Source of the DNA: an uncultured Butyricimonas sp.
Lineage (GTDB): Bacteria > Bacteroidota > Bacteroidia > Bacteroidales > Marinifilaceae
Direction of reading: 5' to 3'
NCBI GenBank assembly: GCA_944320555.1
Contig: CALUHX010000005.1
Location: forward strand, 24,154 to 88,153
DNA length: 64,000 bases
Below the pieces are notes generated by a model, which was not told the DNA's origin, did no database searches, and saw nothing but the letters and a program-made list of their open reading frames with translations. Each line of letters opens with the position of its first letter. Position 1 is the first letter of the stretch. The translations under genes were made by a program, and so were the position numbers. Shown piece after piece: positions 34,468 to 42,365 of this stretch.

Positions 34468-35019
34468 CTAAATTTTCAATTCTAAATTCTCAAAGTATTC
34501 CGTCAGGTTCCGCTCGATCGTCTCCCGCACGATCTTCTCCACCTCCGGCGACACCCCCAGGAACCGCCGCCTCGGGATCCGGATCGAAGTGCCCGCCTTT
34601 TTCAAGGCCATGTGTTTCCAGAACTCCGCCTCGCTCCCCAGCTGCCGGTTCCGCTTGTCGTTCCGAAGGCCGCCGTCTTTCTTCCGCCCGAACGCCCCCG
34701 TGGCCTCGTAGTATTTGCGCCAAAAGAACCGTTTCATTCTCGGCGTCACCACGATCTCCCCGCCGTCGTTGTGGATGGCGGCGTAGGGAAGGTCGGTGTA
34801 AAAGACGATGCTTGTCTCCGTGGTCCGGCTCCGGACGCTCCGGCGGAGAGCCCCGGTGTCCACCAGTGTCGCCCCGCCGGGACGGAGAGGGCTCCGCCGC
34901 CGTTGCCACGTCTCGCTGAAGAAGGCCTGCCGCTCGAAGTTCTTGTCGAACTCGTCCGACAGTTCCACCCGCAGGTCCCGCAGGATGTTCCGGATGATGT
35001 TCCGCGCGTCTTTATTCAT
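34468..35019 (-). CDS. virion morphogenesis / tail completion protein (Mu gpG-like)
   Basis: 183 residues from ATG 35019, which overlaps the upstream stop (ATGAATAA); a TTG three codons earlier is an alternative. It holds the family pattern GGATLVDTGALRRSVRSR, YTDLPYAAIHNDGGEIVVTPRM and RRRFLGVSPEVEKIVRE. Proteins of this type are needed to join tail to head. It lies 12 bp upstream of the tail-terminator-like gene. Confidence 0.75.
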   Translation of the reverse strand: MNKDARNIIRNILRDLRVELSDEFDKNFERQAFFSETWQRRRSPLRPGGATLVDTGALRRSVRSRTTETSIVFYTDLPYAAIHNDGGEIVVTPRMKRFFWRKYYEATGAFGRKKDGGLRNDKRNRQLGSEAEFWKHMALKKAGTSIRIPRRRFLGVSPEVEKIVRETIERNLTEYFENLELKI

Positions 35020-35257
35020 CGGTGTCAAAGTTCAAGTACAACTGGGTGTCCTCCGGCAATTCGTTCTTCGGGTCGGCGGACGCTTTCAGGATGTTGTAAA
35101 AGGTGCGCTCGCTGACACCGTACACCGGATACACGTGCCGCCGCCAGATCTCCCGGTTCGGGATGCCAAGCTGGCTGTACCGGTCGTATATCCGGTTGAT
35201 GTCGGCCACCCGCTTCTGGTAGCTCACGCCCTTCCGTTTCCCGTGCCGCTTCCCCAT
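35012..35257 (-). CDS. small HTH protein
   Basis: 81 residues. A basic start (MGKRHGKRKGVSYQKR) leads to NRIYDRYSQLGIPNREIWRRHVYPVYGVSERTFYNIL, which contains a likely helix-turn-helix, and an acidic tail (NFDTDE). It may be a middle/late regulator, like Mor or C of Mu, but shows no direct similarity to them. It overlaps the gpG-like gene by 8 bp. It resembles the small HTH protein at 5025-5267 in layout. Confidence 0.55.
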   Translation of the reverse strand: MGKRHGKRKGVSYQKRVADINRIYDRYSQLGIPNREIWRRHVYPVYGVSERTFYNILKASADPKNELPEDTQLYLNFDTDE

Positions 35258-35263
35258 GCCCGC

Positions 35264-35497
35264 TCATTTTTCCAGTTTTGCCTCCCGGGGTTTGTACGGG
35301 CGGATGTCCAGCGTCATCTCGCAGCCCACCGTCACCCGCCCGCTGCCCTCGCACTGCGGACACGTCTCCTCTTCGGCGTCCATTCTCTTTCCCCCTAACA
35401 GCCGGGAGCGACGCTCCACCGCCTTCCACACTTTGCCCGTGCCGTGGCACGCGCGGCACAAGGCGATCTTCGGCTCTTTCTTCACTTCTTTTTTCAT
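35264..35497 (-). CDS. zinc-finger protein with DnaJ-type CxxCxGxG repeats
   Basis: 77 residues. Two half-motifs, CRACHGTGKV near residue 14 and CPQCEGSGRV near 46, can bind one zinc ion as in the Cys-rich domain of DnaJ. The flanks are basic. Such small phage proteins are common in early operons but their function is unknown; nucleic-acid or protein binding is possible. Confidence 0.65.
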   Translation of the reverse strand: MKKEVKKEPKIALCRACHGTGKVWKAVERRSRLLGGKRMDAEEETCPQCEGSGRVTVGCEMTLDIRPYKPREAKLEK

Positions 35498-35515
35498 AAC
35501 TCGTCGTTTTTAAGG

Positions 35516-36181
35516 TTAAGATTCCGTCATTCCAAGGGGCACGGGCTTCCACGCCCCGTTTTCGCCCCGCACCTCCGCGCGGATGAATTGTTTGCTCACT
35601 TCCGGCTGGTAGCTCTCCTCGATGACGCGCACGCCCTCCAGGAACTGGCGGTCGCCCGTATCCTCCGCGATCTTCCGCAGCTGCACGATGCGGCTCGCCT
35701 TCAGCGTGCCCTTCGCGTCACGGCTCAGCAACTTCAGCACCATGCTCACCAGCGCGCGGGTCTTCTCGTCTTTCGCCAGCCCCGTGATGTAGTCCTTCAC
35801 GATGGCGATGCCCTCCTCCACCGTGTCGCGGTATCCGTCCGTCACGTACACGCCCAGCGTGATACGTTTGTCCCCCGCGCTGTTGGTGAAGGTGTGGCTC
35901 CGCTGGTTGTCCCGCAGTTTGGTTTTGAACAGGTCGCCCTTCAGTTCGAGGATGGCCTTGAAGTTGTCCAGCACCTTTTGTTTGCACGCCTTGATCTCGT
36001 CGCTGACGCCCAGCAACACCGGGATGCTCCGCTCGATCTCCTCGTCCACCATCCGCTTGTACTCCTCCCGCTCGGCTTTCGCCCGCTCCTCGGCCTCTTT
36101 CAGGGCTTTCGCCCGGCGGTAGGCCTCGAATTCCGCCTTCTCGTCCGCCGTCATGACGACGGTCTCTTTGTTTTCTTCCAT
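35516..36181 (-). CDS. DUF3164 family protein
   Basis: 221 residues from ATG 36181 (MEENKETVVMTADEK). A charged N-terminal helix is followed by SIPVLLGVSDEIKACKQKVLDNFKAIL, HTFTNSAGDKRITLGVYVTDGYRDTVEEGIAIV and SKQFIRAEVRG, the typical DUF3164 sequence. The family is a regular member of Mu-like early operons near gam and gemA genes; its biochemical role is not established. It is the longest gene in the second half of the operon. Confidence 0.8.
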   Translation of the reverse strand: MEENKETVVMTADEKAEFEAYRRAKALKEAEERAKAEREEYKRMVDEEIERSIPVLLGVSDEIKACKQKVLDNFKAILELKGDLFKTKLRDNQRSHTFTNSAGDKRITLGVYVTDGYRDTVEEGIAIVKDYITGLAKDEKTRALVSMVLKLLSRDAKGTLKASRIVQLRKIAEDTGDRQFLEGVRVIEESYQPEVSKQFIRAEVRGENGAWKPVPLGMTES

Positions 36182-36200
36182 GGTATTCGTTTTTGGTTTG

Positions 36201-36404
36201 TCAATAGGTTTCCTCCTCGTCGTAGTCCTGCATCTCCGGCTCGTCGTCCACAAGCAGGGCCTCGCTCCGGGCGTAGGCCCCGTCGGCCAGCTCCCCGAAG
36301 AACTCGGCCGCTTCCGTCCGTCCCAGGTCGGCGGCGGCCTCCTCGATTTCTCGCTGGACGCGCTCCAGCAGGCGTTCTGTCTGTCTTTCCATTTCGCTCA
36401 GCAT
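36201..36404 (-). CDS. hypothetical acidic helical protein
   Basis: 67 residues from ATG 36404, which overlaps the stop of the upstream gene by 7 bp (ATGCTGA). Helical and acidic throughout: QTERLLERVQREIEEAAADL, then LVDDEPEMQDYDEEETY. No domain recognised. Tight spacing on both sides makes it a member of the early operon. The overlap suggests translational coupling. Confidence 0.5.
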   Translation of the reverse strand: MLSEMERQTERLLERVQREIEEAAADLGRTEAAEFFGELADGAYARSEALLVDDEPEMQDYDEEETY

Positions 36405-36871
36405 TTGGGGGCGTCCGGGTCGATATGTATAAGCCACAGTCCCGCCGCCGGTGTTTCACGTTGTTTTTCCTTCCTGGGCTTCAGCCCGCCGTTGCGCTCG
36501 ATGGCCCGCAGCTTAACGCTCAACGCGTCCAGCTCGTCCAGGCTGATCCGGGCGAACGGCTTGCCCGCTATCCGGGGGTCTTCGCAAAAGTCGTTGACCC
36601 GCTGCCAGTCCGTGGTGTCCACGCCGAGGCGCTGCATCAGCCGCAGGCACACCGAACGTTTCTTACGCCGCTCCGCGTCGGTTCCCGCCAGCCGCTCCAG
36701 CGAGTCGCAGCAGGCCTCGTACTCCGCCCTCGTCATCTCCCGGAGGCTGTCCGTCCGGTTGCCCGTGTGCTCCAGCACGAGGGTCTTTTTCAAGTCCTCC
36801 CGGTCGCCATCCCACGGCAGCCGGTTGAACGTCATGTAAAAACGGGCAAAATTTCTCACTTCCTGTCTCAT
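36398..36871 (-). CDS. GemA/DUF1018-like protein
   Basis: 157 residues. The pattern FARFYMTFNRLPW, TGNRTDSLREMTRAEYEACCDSL, RLMQRLGVDTTDWQRVNDFC and GKPFARISLDELDALSVKLRAI matches Bacteroidales phage proteins related to DUF1018 (Mu gp16/GemA), which in Mu affects host gene expression. It overlaps neighbours at both ends (ATGA upstream). Its role is assumed from family and position only. Confidence 0.55.
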   Translation of the reverse strand: MRQEVRNFARFYMTFNRLPWDGDREDLKKTLVLEHTGNRTDSLREMTRAEYEACCDSLERLAGTDAERRKKRSVCLRLMQRLGVDTTDWQRVNDFCEDPRIAGKPFARISLDELDALSVKLRAIERNGGLKPRKEKQRETPAAGLWLIHIDPDAPKC

Positions 36872-37107
36872 GGCTCTTGCTTTACTTTGTTTTTGACTGA
36901 AAGGATGGCGACGCTCATCACCATAAGTTTTACGGCTTGGCTGTTTTCTTCAAACAAATCGATATTTGCGGCCACCGGATCTGCGACCATGGCTTTCCAT
37001 ATCTCTTCCGTTTCCTCCGTTTGCTTTTGGCCCGCCAAAAAGAGGTAGGCGTCATACTCGGAACGCCCGAATTCAAAAACGACTTTTGCTTTCTGTTCTT
37101 CCATCAT
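36868..37107 (-). CDS. hypothetical phage protein
   Basis: 79 residues. Starts MMEEQKAKVVFEFGRSEYDAYLFLAG and has a hydrophobic stretch LMVMSVAILSV near the end, possibly one weak membrane segment. It overlaps the GemA-like gene by 4 bp (ATGA) and is 3 bp after the DUF4406 gene. Not recognised. Confidence 0.5.
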   Translation of the reverse strand: MMEEQKAKVVFEFGRSEYDAYLFLAGQKQTEETEEIWKAMVADPVAANIDLFEENSQAVKLMVMSVAILSVKNKVKQEP

Positions 37108-37110
37108 GGT

Positions 37111-37425
37111 TCAATTGATTGACGATTGTTCAAACAACACTTCTATCCCGCACGAGCTGGCCACGTCGAGTTCCAGCTTCGCGCCCTTGCTCAATTCCCA
37201 GCCCCGCAGCATGTAGATGCCGTCGCACCCCAGCAGCAGGCCGATGTCCGTCCGCATGTGATCCCGCCAGTGCGCCTCCGGCGGAACCCCGTTTTTGAAC
37301 GGGTTCACCGGGGCGAAGCCTTTCAGGCTCAGGTAACGCTCCGCGTCGTCGAACGCCTTCCGGCGTTTCTCCAGGTCGTGGTGCTCGATGGCGCCGCTGA
37401 TGTAGATTTTCTTCTTTGTCTCCAT
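37111..37425 (-). CDS. DUF4406 (nucleoside 2-deoxyribosyltransferase-like)
   Basis: 104 residues. Features of the family are KIYISGAIEHHDLEKRRKAFDDAERYL at the start, then GLLLGCDGIYMLRGWELSKGAKLELDVASSCGIEVLF. The fold is that of nucleoside deoxyribosyltransferases; the segment GW..S.GA..E contains the likely catalytic Glu region. The substrate in phages is unknown. It stands in the early operon between the 59-residue gene and the 79-residue gene. Confidence 0.75.
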   Translation of the reverse strand: METKKKIYISGAIEHHDLEKRRKAFDDAERYLSLKGFAPVNPFKNGVPPEAHWRDHMRTDIGLLLGCDGIYMLRGWELSKGAKLELDVASSCGIEVLFEQSSIN

Positions 37426-37444
37426 TTTTTTACTTTTTGTGTTT

Positions 37445-37624
37445 CTATTCTATTTCAAGTTGCACTCCGAATCCGAACTCCCGGCACAGCCGGACGATCT
37501 GGACCACAGCCATCGGGTCCTTCCCGTAAGGGTAGAAGATGACCCGCTCCCTGGTCACGCACCGCACGCCTTTTTTCCGGAGGCGGTATAGGATGTTCGC
37601 CCTGCGCTTAAGCCGCTTGTTCAT
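37445..37624 (-). CDS. small basic phage protein
   Basis: 59 residues, start MNKRLKRRANILYRLRKKGV, end GFGVQLEIE. The ATG overlaps the stop of the RecA-like ATPase gene by 4 bp (ATGA), strong evidence of a real, coupled gene. The N-terminus is very basic, the C-terminal half has a beta-helix-beta feel (RVIFYPYGKDPMAVVQIVRLC). A small nucleic-acid-binding protein is possible. Confidence 0.6.
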   Translation of the reverse strand: MNKRLKRRANILYRLRKKGVRCVTRERVIFYPYGKDPMAVVQIVRLCREFGFGVQLEIE

Positions 37625-38259
37625 GGCCGCAAATCATTGTTTGTCCGCAATATTCCTTCTTTCCACACGACATAATAACTGCCGGCGTTTTCCGTGGACC
37701 GGCCCATGCAGTATGCCTTGTAGCCAACCACCCGCACCTTCATGTCGCAGATGTACCGCAGCCGCCGGGCGGGTCTCCCAGTCGGCTGGCTCTTGTCCTC
37801 CTGGCTGACGAAGACGAAGCACTTCCTCGGGAACCGCCTCATCAACGCCACCGCCTTCTCGTAGTTGAGCCCGGCGTCGTCCGCCGCCACCTGGAACGAG
37901 TCCACGATGACGAACTTCGCCGACTTGGGCTTCGCCAACCGCTCCACCAGCTCGTCAAAAGTGTCGCCCGTCGCCACCCGGAAACGTCCCTGGACCTCGC
38001 CCATGCCCAAATAATCCATCCGCCGCTGGAAGCTCTGGCTCACGCCCTCCTCGTAGCTCAGGTACAGCACCGGGCCGTACTTGCAGAACTCCTTTGCGAG
38101 CTGCATCACGAACGAGCTCTTGCCGTTGGCGCTCGCCCCGCTGATGAACCACGAGGCGTTCTCCGCCGGATACCCGAACGGACCCGACCACTCCTCGCCC
38201 CACGGCAGCGTCACCCATTTTTTGGCGACTATCTCTTTCGGACTGTACGCGCGTTTCAT
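37621..38259 (-). CDS. RecA-like P-loop ATPase
   Basis: 212 residues from ATG 38259. Walker A SGASANGKSS near residue 40, Walker B KFVIVDSF near 120, FVFVSQEDKSQPTGR with a sensor-like polar residue, and a C-terminal strand pair. The size and order match the single-domain RecA/DnaB-type ATPases found in phage replication regions. Possible roles are helicase loading or recombination. It is translationally coupled to the next gene. Upstream 56 bp separate it from the 105-residue gene. Confidence 0.7.
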   Translation of the reverse strand: MKRAYSPKEIVAKKWVTLPWGEEWSGPFGYPAENASWFISGASANGKSSFVMQLAKEFCKYGPVLYLSYEEGVSQSFQRRMDYLGMGEVQGRFRVATGDTFDELVERLAKPKSAKFVIVDSFQVAADDAGLNYEKAVALMRRFPRKCFVFVSQEDKSQPTGRPARRLRYICDMKVRVVGYKAYCMGRSTENAGSYYVVWKEGILRTNNDLRP

Positions 38260-38314
38260 ATTTTTTGTTATTTTTGCATCATGGATCATTCAGTACGCAT
38301 AGAAGTTGCCCTGT

Positions 38315-38632
38315 TCACCGACGTTCGGACACGGACGGCAGAGGGTCTCCAACGATTTGAAACTGTTTTTCTAAAACCGCTCTTGCAAGCATGCGCTCCT
38401 CCTCCGCTGACAGTTCAAGAATGGGAATCGACGCTATTTCGCTATATTCCGAACAAGCATCTTGACCAGAGAGGGACGGCTGAGTGCTTTGGAGCAAAGC
38501 TTCTTCTTCATCACACATGCCAATCAGCATGTCAAGCCTTTCTCGTAGCGCAAGCAATTCGGGCAGTAACCGAACTTTTCCAGTCGGCCCACAAGGGAAC
38601 GACGTGCTTCTGCGTTGTCCATGCTCTTTCAT
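38315..38632 (-). CDS. hypothetical early phage protein
   Basis: 105 residues. Its ATG overlaps the MuB-like stop (ATGA), so coupling is likely. Helical: VRLLPELLALRERLDMLIGMC, and a second helix ELSAEEERMLARAVLEKQF. A plus-strand frame over the same bases is less likely because of direction and lack of neighbours. No known domain. Confidence 0.55.
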   Translation of the reverse strand: MKEHGQRRSTSFPCGPTGKVRLLPELLALRERLDMLIGMCDEEEALLQSTQPSLSGQDACSEYSEIASIPILELSAEEERMLARAVLEKQFQIVGDPLPSVSERR

Positions 38633-39507
38633 GATTCAATCATTTTAAGTTTCTCAATCTCCGTATAAACTCTTCTCAGCCCTCCGCGTGTCTTGCGCAC
38701 TATCTGGGCGATGTCCGCACCCTCCGGGGCGTTGGCCTTGGCCACAATCCGCGCCTGCGTCATCAGGAAAGCCTCCCGCTCCTTGCCGTCGTCGGGCGTA
38801 ACCTTACTATAACGGTCGCCATAACGGCTCAGCATTTCGGTGTAGCCCACCTTCTTGCACTCGATCGAGCGGTTTATCTTCTCCTTCAGACCGTCGGCTC
38901 CCATCATGTACCAGGCGCAGCATCTTTCGGTGGCGTTCCATAGGGCTTTCAGCTCCAGGAAAGCCTCGTACTGCAAATCGCCCGCCTCGTCCAGGATGAC
39001 GAGCGGCGTTTCGATGGAGCGGAGGTAATACACCAGGTCGTCGTACACGTCCGAATAACGGCCCTTGCCGTCCACGCCGAACTCGGCGGCGATCTTCCGC
39101 ACCAGCTTTAGTTTGGTTTTCACCTGCGAGCAGTCTATATAGACGGCGTTCCTGTGGGTCTGCGCATAATACCGGGCCGTGAATGTCTTCCCGATGTTCG
39201 GCACATCGCACAGGATGGCTGAAAGGCTTGACTGCTGGATGAACTCCAGTTGGGCCGTGACGTACTCGAAGGTGGCGGTCTTGGCGGCCTTCCATTCCAT
39301 GCCGCCGCGCAGGTTCACGCCCAGCCTCCGGGCGATGCCGATCCAGTTGGCGTCGCTCAGGATCCGGTCCGTCTGCCCGTTCTTCAGCGAGCTGTACACC
39401 GAGGTGGTGATGCCCAACGAGGCGGCGTGCTTCGCGTCGCTCGGGTAATTGGCCCGGTTGGCCGCCACCGCCTCCAAAATCCGTTGTTTTTGCGTTTCTG
39501 TAATCAT
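38629..39507 (-). CDS. MuB-like AAA+ ATPase, transposition target protein
   Basis: 292 residues. An N-terminal HTH-like part (LGITTSVYSSLKNGQ) precedes an AAA+ ATPase: Walker A CDVPNIGKTFT at 100-110, Walker B LVILDEAGDL near 169-178, and a C-terminal helical part with TRGGLRRVYTEIEKL. MuB binds DNA with ATP and delivers target DNA to the MuA transpososome. It follows the transposase gene by 25 bp, the Mu order. Confidence 0.9.
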   Translation of the reverse strand: MITETQKQRILEAVAANRANYPSDAKHAASLGITTSVYSSLKNGQTDRILSDANWIGIARRLGVNLRGGMEWKAAKTATFEYVTAQLEFIQQSSLSAILCDVPNIGKTFTARYYAQTHRNAVYIDCSQVKTKLKLVRKIAAEFGVDGKGRYSDVYDDLVYYLRSIETPLVILDEAGDLQYEAFLELKALWNATERCCAWYMMGADGLKEKINRSIECKKVGYTEMLSRYGDRYSKVTPDDGKEREAFLMTQARIVAKANAPEGADIAQIVRKTRGGLRRVYTEIEKLKMIES

Positions 39508-39532
39508 ATTCTGACGCTGTTTTAATGTTGTT

Positions 39533-41551
39533 CTAAATGTCTCCCAAAGCCCTTCTCGCGTTGCCCGCTCCCGTTCTGTATTCCTCCGTCCGGACTTCCC
39601 GCCAGATGTCCTCCTCCGGTTCCGGAAGCGGATCGACCGCCGCTGCTTTCTCCTCCTCCTCCGGCGGATCCGGTCTCGCCACGCCCACTTTCCGGATGGC
39701 GTTCTCCTCGAGGTACCGCTCGAACGCCGACACCTTTTTCCGCTGCTCGACGAATTTCGCCACGTCCTCCTCTGTACGCTCGGCCAGCACCCGGTTGTAG
39801 GTCTCCATTCGCTCGACTTGGTCGATGTACCGGTCGCCTTGGAACAGGTACACGTCCGTCGCCTTGCCCTCCTCGTCCGGCAGGTAGTAGGCCGTCACCT
39901 TGTAATTGTTCGGCTGGAGCCGCTCCAGCACCTCCGGACCGCTCAACCACCAGTCCTCGTGGGCCACCCGCACCGTGGAGTTGCGCCGCACGCTCGTCTC
40001 CACCCGCTCCCCGATGTAACGGCTCAGCGTGAGCTTGTCGAGCGGCCTCAGGGTCGGGTTGATGTTTGCCGCCAGCACCTCCCAGCGGCTCATGCCCGGG
40101 TATTTTTTCTGGTTCGGGTGCGGGGCGTTGTTCCACTCCGCGCTGTCCCGCCGGTCGTCCGCCACCAGCTCCTCGAACGTGTAATATCTTTTGTCCTCCC
40201 AGGTGTGGTTGGTCTCGTCGCTCACCTTGACCTGCTCCACCCGCCGCTTGCCCTTGTTGTGCCAGCGGCCTATGCCCTCGTGGTTCTTGTGGGCGATGGT
40301 CGTCTTGAACGCGCCGTTCAGCGGCTCCGCGTATTTGTCCTGCGAGTTCTGCGGGGCACAAAAACGGACGAACGGGAACGCCACGCCCGCCATCAAAAAG
40401 CCGTCCTTGTACCTGCTCATCAAGTGCTGCTCCACCTCGACCCCGGCGGGCATCCCCCAGCCGTTCCGCTCGATGGTCCGGAACATGTCCCGGAAGCACT
40501 CCACCACCAGCCGGTCGTCTTTTTTCCGCCCGTAGGCCAGGCCGATGCGGCATTGGCTCACCATGTCGTAGGCGTAGTAGGCGTGCACGTACTCGCCGCC
40601 TTTCATCCGCCGCGGCAGGTCCACGTCGTCCATCGTCACCTGCGACAGCGAGAACTCCCCGTTGTGCCGGTGCATGTGGGGCATCTGCTCGTGCATGAAC
40701 GCCGTCCGGCTCAGCAGGGCGCGGTTCAGCCGCAACTTGTTCGCCGGGTTGTTCAGCACGTTGCTGACGGTGCTCTCGCTGAGTTCCTTCGGGTCGCCGT
40801 ACTTGTCGGTGAAATCCTCCGGGTCGAACAGCTCGCCCGTCTCAAAGTCCCACACGTCCAATTCCCCACACACGAAGGAAAGGTACATCTCGTGGACGTT
40901 CGTGTTGTAAGGCTTGTTGGGCTGCGCCGCAAGGCTCAGGATCAGTTGCCTCGTCTTGTGGTCCACCTTCCGGGTGTTCTGGTTGCCGAACTTCTTGCTG
41001 ATCAGCACGCCGTACCCGCCCTTCTTGTACTCGTTCGCCTTCTTCCGGAAGCGAAGCGGGCTGGCCGGAAGGTCGTGCCCCAGTTTCTCCCGGAGTACCT
41101 CGATCACCCTCGCCATCTTCTCCCAGTCGTATTTCTCCCCGAAAAGCTTCTTGCTGGCCTTGGCGTTCTCGTACAGCCGGATGCAGGTGTTCAGCACCGA
41201 GGCGTTCACGGCGTACTTCATCGCCAGATCCGCCGAGGCCCGGTCGCTGCGCTGCCTCGAGGCCCACTCGTTGAAGTACGCCACCGCCCCCTGGTCCAGC
41301 TCGTAGTTCGACAGGATCCATCCCTCCACCAGCACCTCGTCCCCGCCCGGGTATGCCTTCTCCACCTTCTCCCGGTAGCTCGTCGGCAGACTCTCCACGG
41401 CAACAAGGGCGTAGCGGGTTGGACCGCCACCACGGCGAACCACTTCCATTTGCCCGCGGGCGGACAGCTGCTTGTAGTTGGGCAGCGTCATGATGCCCCC
41501 GTCCACCAGCTCCCGGGCCGAAACGCACAATTTGTTGCCGTAGTATTCCAT
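39533..41551 (-). CDS. MuA-type DDE transposase
   Basis: 672 residues, near Mu A size (663). Regions: N-terminal DNA-binding HTH domains (SARELVDGGIM, LPTSYREKVE), a helical linker, and a RNase H-like core. Candidate catalytic residues are Asp308 (VTMDDVDLP), Glu372 or Glu374 (GVEVEQHL) where Mu has Asp, and Glu409 (KYAEPLNGAF). A positively charged C-terminal tail (about 560-672) probably contacts MuB. It catalyses both integration and replicative transposition of the phage. Gene order transposase - MuB - small genes is that of Mu. Confidence 0.9.
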   Translation of the reverse strand: MEYYGNKLCVSARELVDGGIMTLPNYKQLSARGQMEVVRRGGGPTRYALVAVESLPTSYREKVEKAYPGGDEVLVEGWILSNYELDQGAVAYFNEWASRQRSDRASADLAMKYAVNASVLNTCIRLYENAKASKKLFGEKYDWEKMARVIEVLREKLGHDLPASPLRFRKKANEYKKGGYGVLISKKFGNQNTRKVDHKTRQLILSLAAQPNKPYNTNVHEMYLSFVCGELDVWDFETGELFDPEDFTDKYGDPKELSESTVSNVLNNPANKLRLNRALLSRTAFMHEQMPHMHRHNGEFSLSQVTMDDVDLPRRMKGGEYVHAYYAYDMVSQCRIGLAYGRKKDDRLVVECFRDMFRTIERNGWGMPAGVEVEQHLMSRYKDGFLMAGVAFPFVRFCAPQNSQDKYAEPLNGAFKTTIAHKNHEGIGRWHNKGKRRVEQVKVSDETNHTWEDKRYYTFEELVADDRRDSAEWNNAPHPNQKKYPGMSRWEVLAANINPTLRPLDKLTLSRYIGERVETSVRRNSTVRVAHEDWWLSGPEVLERLQPNNYKVTAYYLPDEEGKATDVYLFQGDRYIDQVERMETYNRVLAERTEEDVAKFVEQRKKVSAFERYLEENAIRKVGVARPDPPEEEEKAAAVDPLPEPEEDIWREVRTEEYRTGAGNARRALGDI

Positions 41552-41561
41552 GGCCGCCTCC

Positions 41562-41933
41562 TTATCTTAATGTCGTCGCCCAGCGTTGGATTCCCTCGAT
41601 GTCGCTGATCCGGATGTTGTCGTAATGCCGCACCCGTTCCCCTTTGAACCACACGTCACCGCTGTCGTCTTTCATGTTGATCTCCAGCATCGCCCCGTTC
41701 GGCAGGTATTGCCGCATGTAATTGTCCGAATTGAAGATCGTCTCCACCTCCGGAACCACCACCATCACCACGCCGCCGCGCTCCATGGCCGCTTTCCGGA
41801 TCCGTTTCACCAATTCCGAACTCCCCCGCCCCTCGTCGAAACGAATCGCGTTGAACACGGTGCGCTCCGTCACCTTGAACGCCTTCGCCAGGAACTCCCG
41901 GTCTTCCTTCGTCACTGCTATGTACTTTTCCAT
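41562..41933 (-). CDS. early HTH protein (Ner-like position)
   Basis: 123 residues from ATG 41933; the frame is open further upstream through a tRNA-like sequence, but coherent protein starts at MEKYIAVTKED. FLAKAFKVTERTVFNAIRF is a likely HTH; MVVVPEVETIFNS and LEINMKDDSGDVWFKG form a beta part. In Mu the same place holds ner, a negative regulator of early transcription; the same function is possible. Transposase follows 10 bp downstream. Confidence 0.6.
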   Translation of the reverse strand: MEKYIAVTKEDREFLAKAFKVTERTVFNAIRFDEGRGSSELVKRIRKAAMERGGVVMVVVPEVETIFNSDNYMRQYLPNGAMLEINMKDDSGDVWFKGERVRHYDNIRISDIEGIQRWATTLR

Positions 41934-41959
41934 GGTCGTTTGTTTTGTCGTTAAACTTG

Positions 41960-42039
41960 TGGGACCCGGGGAGTCGAACCCCGGCGGCTGTCTTGCGCTT
42001 TCGCTTTCCAACTTTCCGGCCGCGCCGCCCGCCGTCCCA
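41960..42039 (-). other. tRNA-like sequence (degenerate)
   Basis: 80 bp that begin TGGGAC and end GTCCCA on the minus strand. A perfect T-arm is present: CGGGG, loop TTCGACT, CCCCG. The acceptor pairs for 6 bp. No regular anticodon stem-loop can be drawn; a CGGC-GCG-GCCG hairpin takes the D-arm place. I therefore do not assign an anticodon. It lies in the early transcript between the first two genes. Confidence 0.5.
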
Positions 42040-42044
42040 TTTTT

Positions 42045-42257
42045 TTAGTACTCCGTTATGACAGGTTTCAGGCTGCACCCGTAACAGTTCACCAGCCTTT
42101 CCTTCATGCCCTCCACAAAAGATTCCGATGCCGCGAACATGATGCCTTCCTCCTCGTTATACTTGAAACTGATGCCGTCCATGATCAACAACATGGCGAC
42201 CTTGTGTTTCACGCTCTGCGTTTTCCATTCTTTGATTTCGTCTTTCATCTCGTTCAT
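42045..42257 (-). CDS. first early gene, hypothetical protein
   Basis: 70 residues from ATG 42257, preceded by AAGGATTAAAGAA, a plausible ribosome site; an in-frame ATG at 42317 lies only some 10 bases from the predicted transcript start. Sequence MNEMKDEIKEWKTQSVKHKVAML, then SESFVEGMKERLVNCYG. No known domain. As the first gene after the early promoter it may be a regulator. Confidence 0.5.
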   Translation of the reverse strand: MNEMKDEIKEWKTQSVKHKVAMLLIMDGISFKYNEEEGIMFAASESFVEGMKERLVNCYGCSLKPVITEY

Positions 42258-42331
42258 TTCTTTAATCCTTACTATTGTTAATTTCCTGGCCTTTCCGTAT
42301 CTTTGGCCGCCGTTCATTTTTGAACACGACA

Positions 42332-42361
42332 CAAAGGTACAGAATATTCTGCAATAACAAA
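42332..42361 (-). promoter_or_regulatory. early promoter, Bacteroides type
   Basis: On the minus strand TTTG (42358-42361) and TACCTTTG (42332-42339), the latter a perfect TAnnTTTG box, are 18 bp apart. A 16 bp palindromic operator fills most of the spacer, so repressor binding would block the promoter. Confidence 0.7.
42338..42353. promoter_or_regulatory. operator O1 (palindrome)
   Basis: TACAGAATATTCTGCA, between -33 and -7 of the early promoter. Its core CAGAATATTCTG is perfectly symmetric. Confidence 0.7.
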
Positions 42362-42365
42362 AGAA

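Noticed and set aside
38281..38634. Plus-strand 117-residue frame
   Set aside because: The minus-strand frame over it has an ATGA overlap with the MuB-like gene and fits the operon better.
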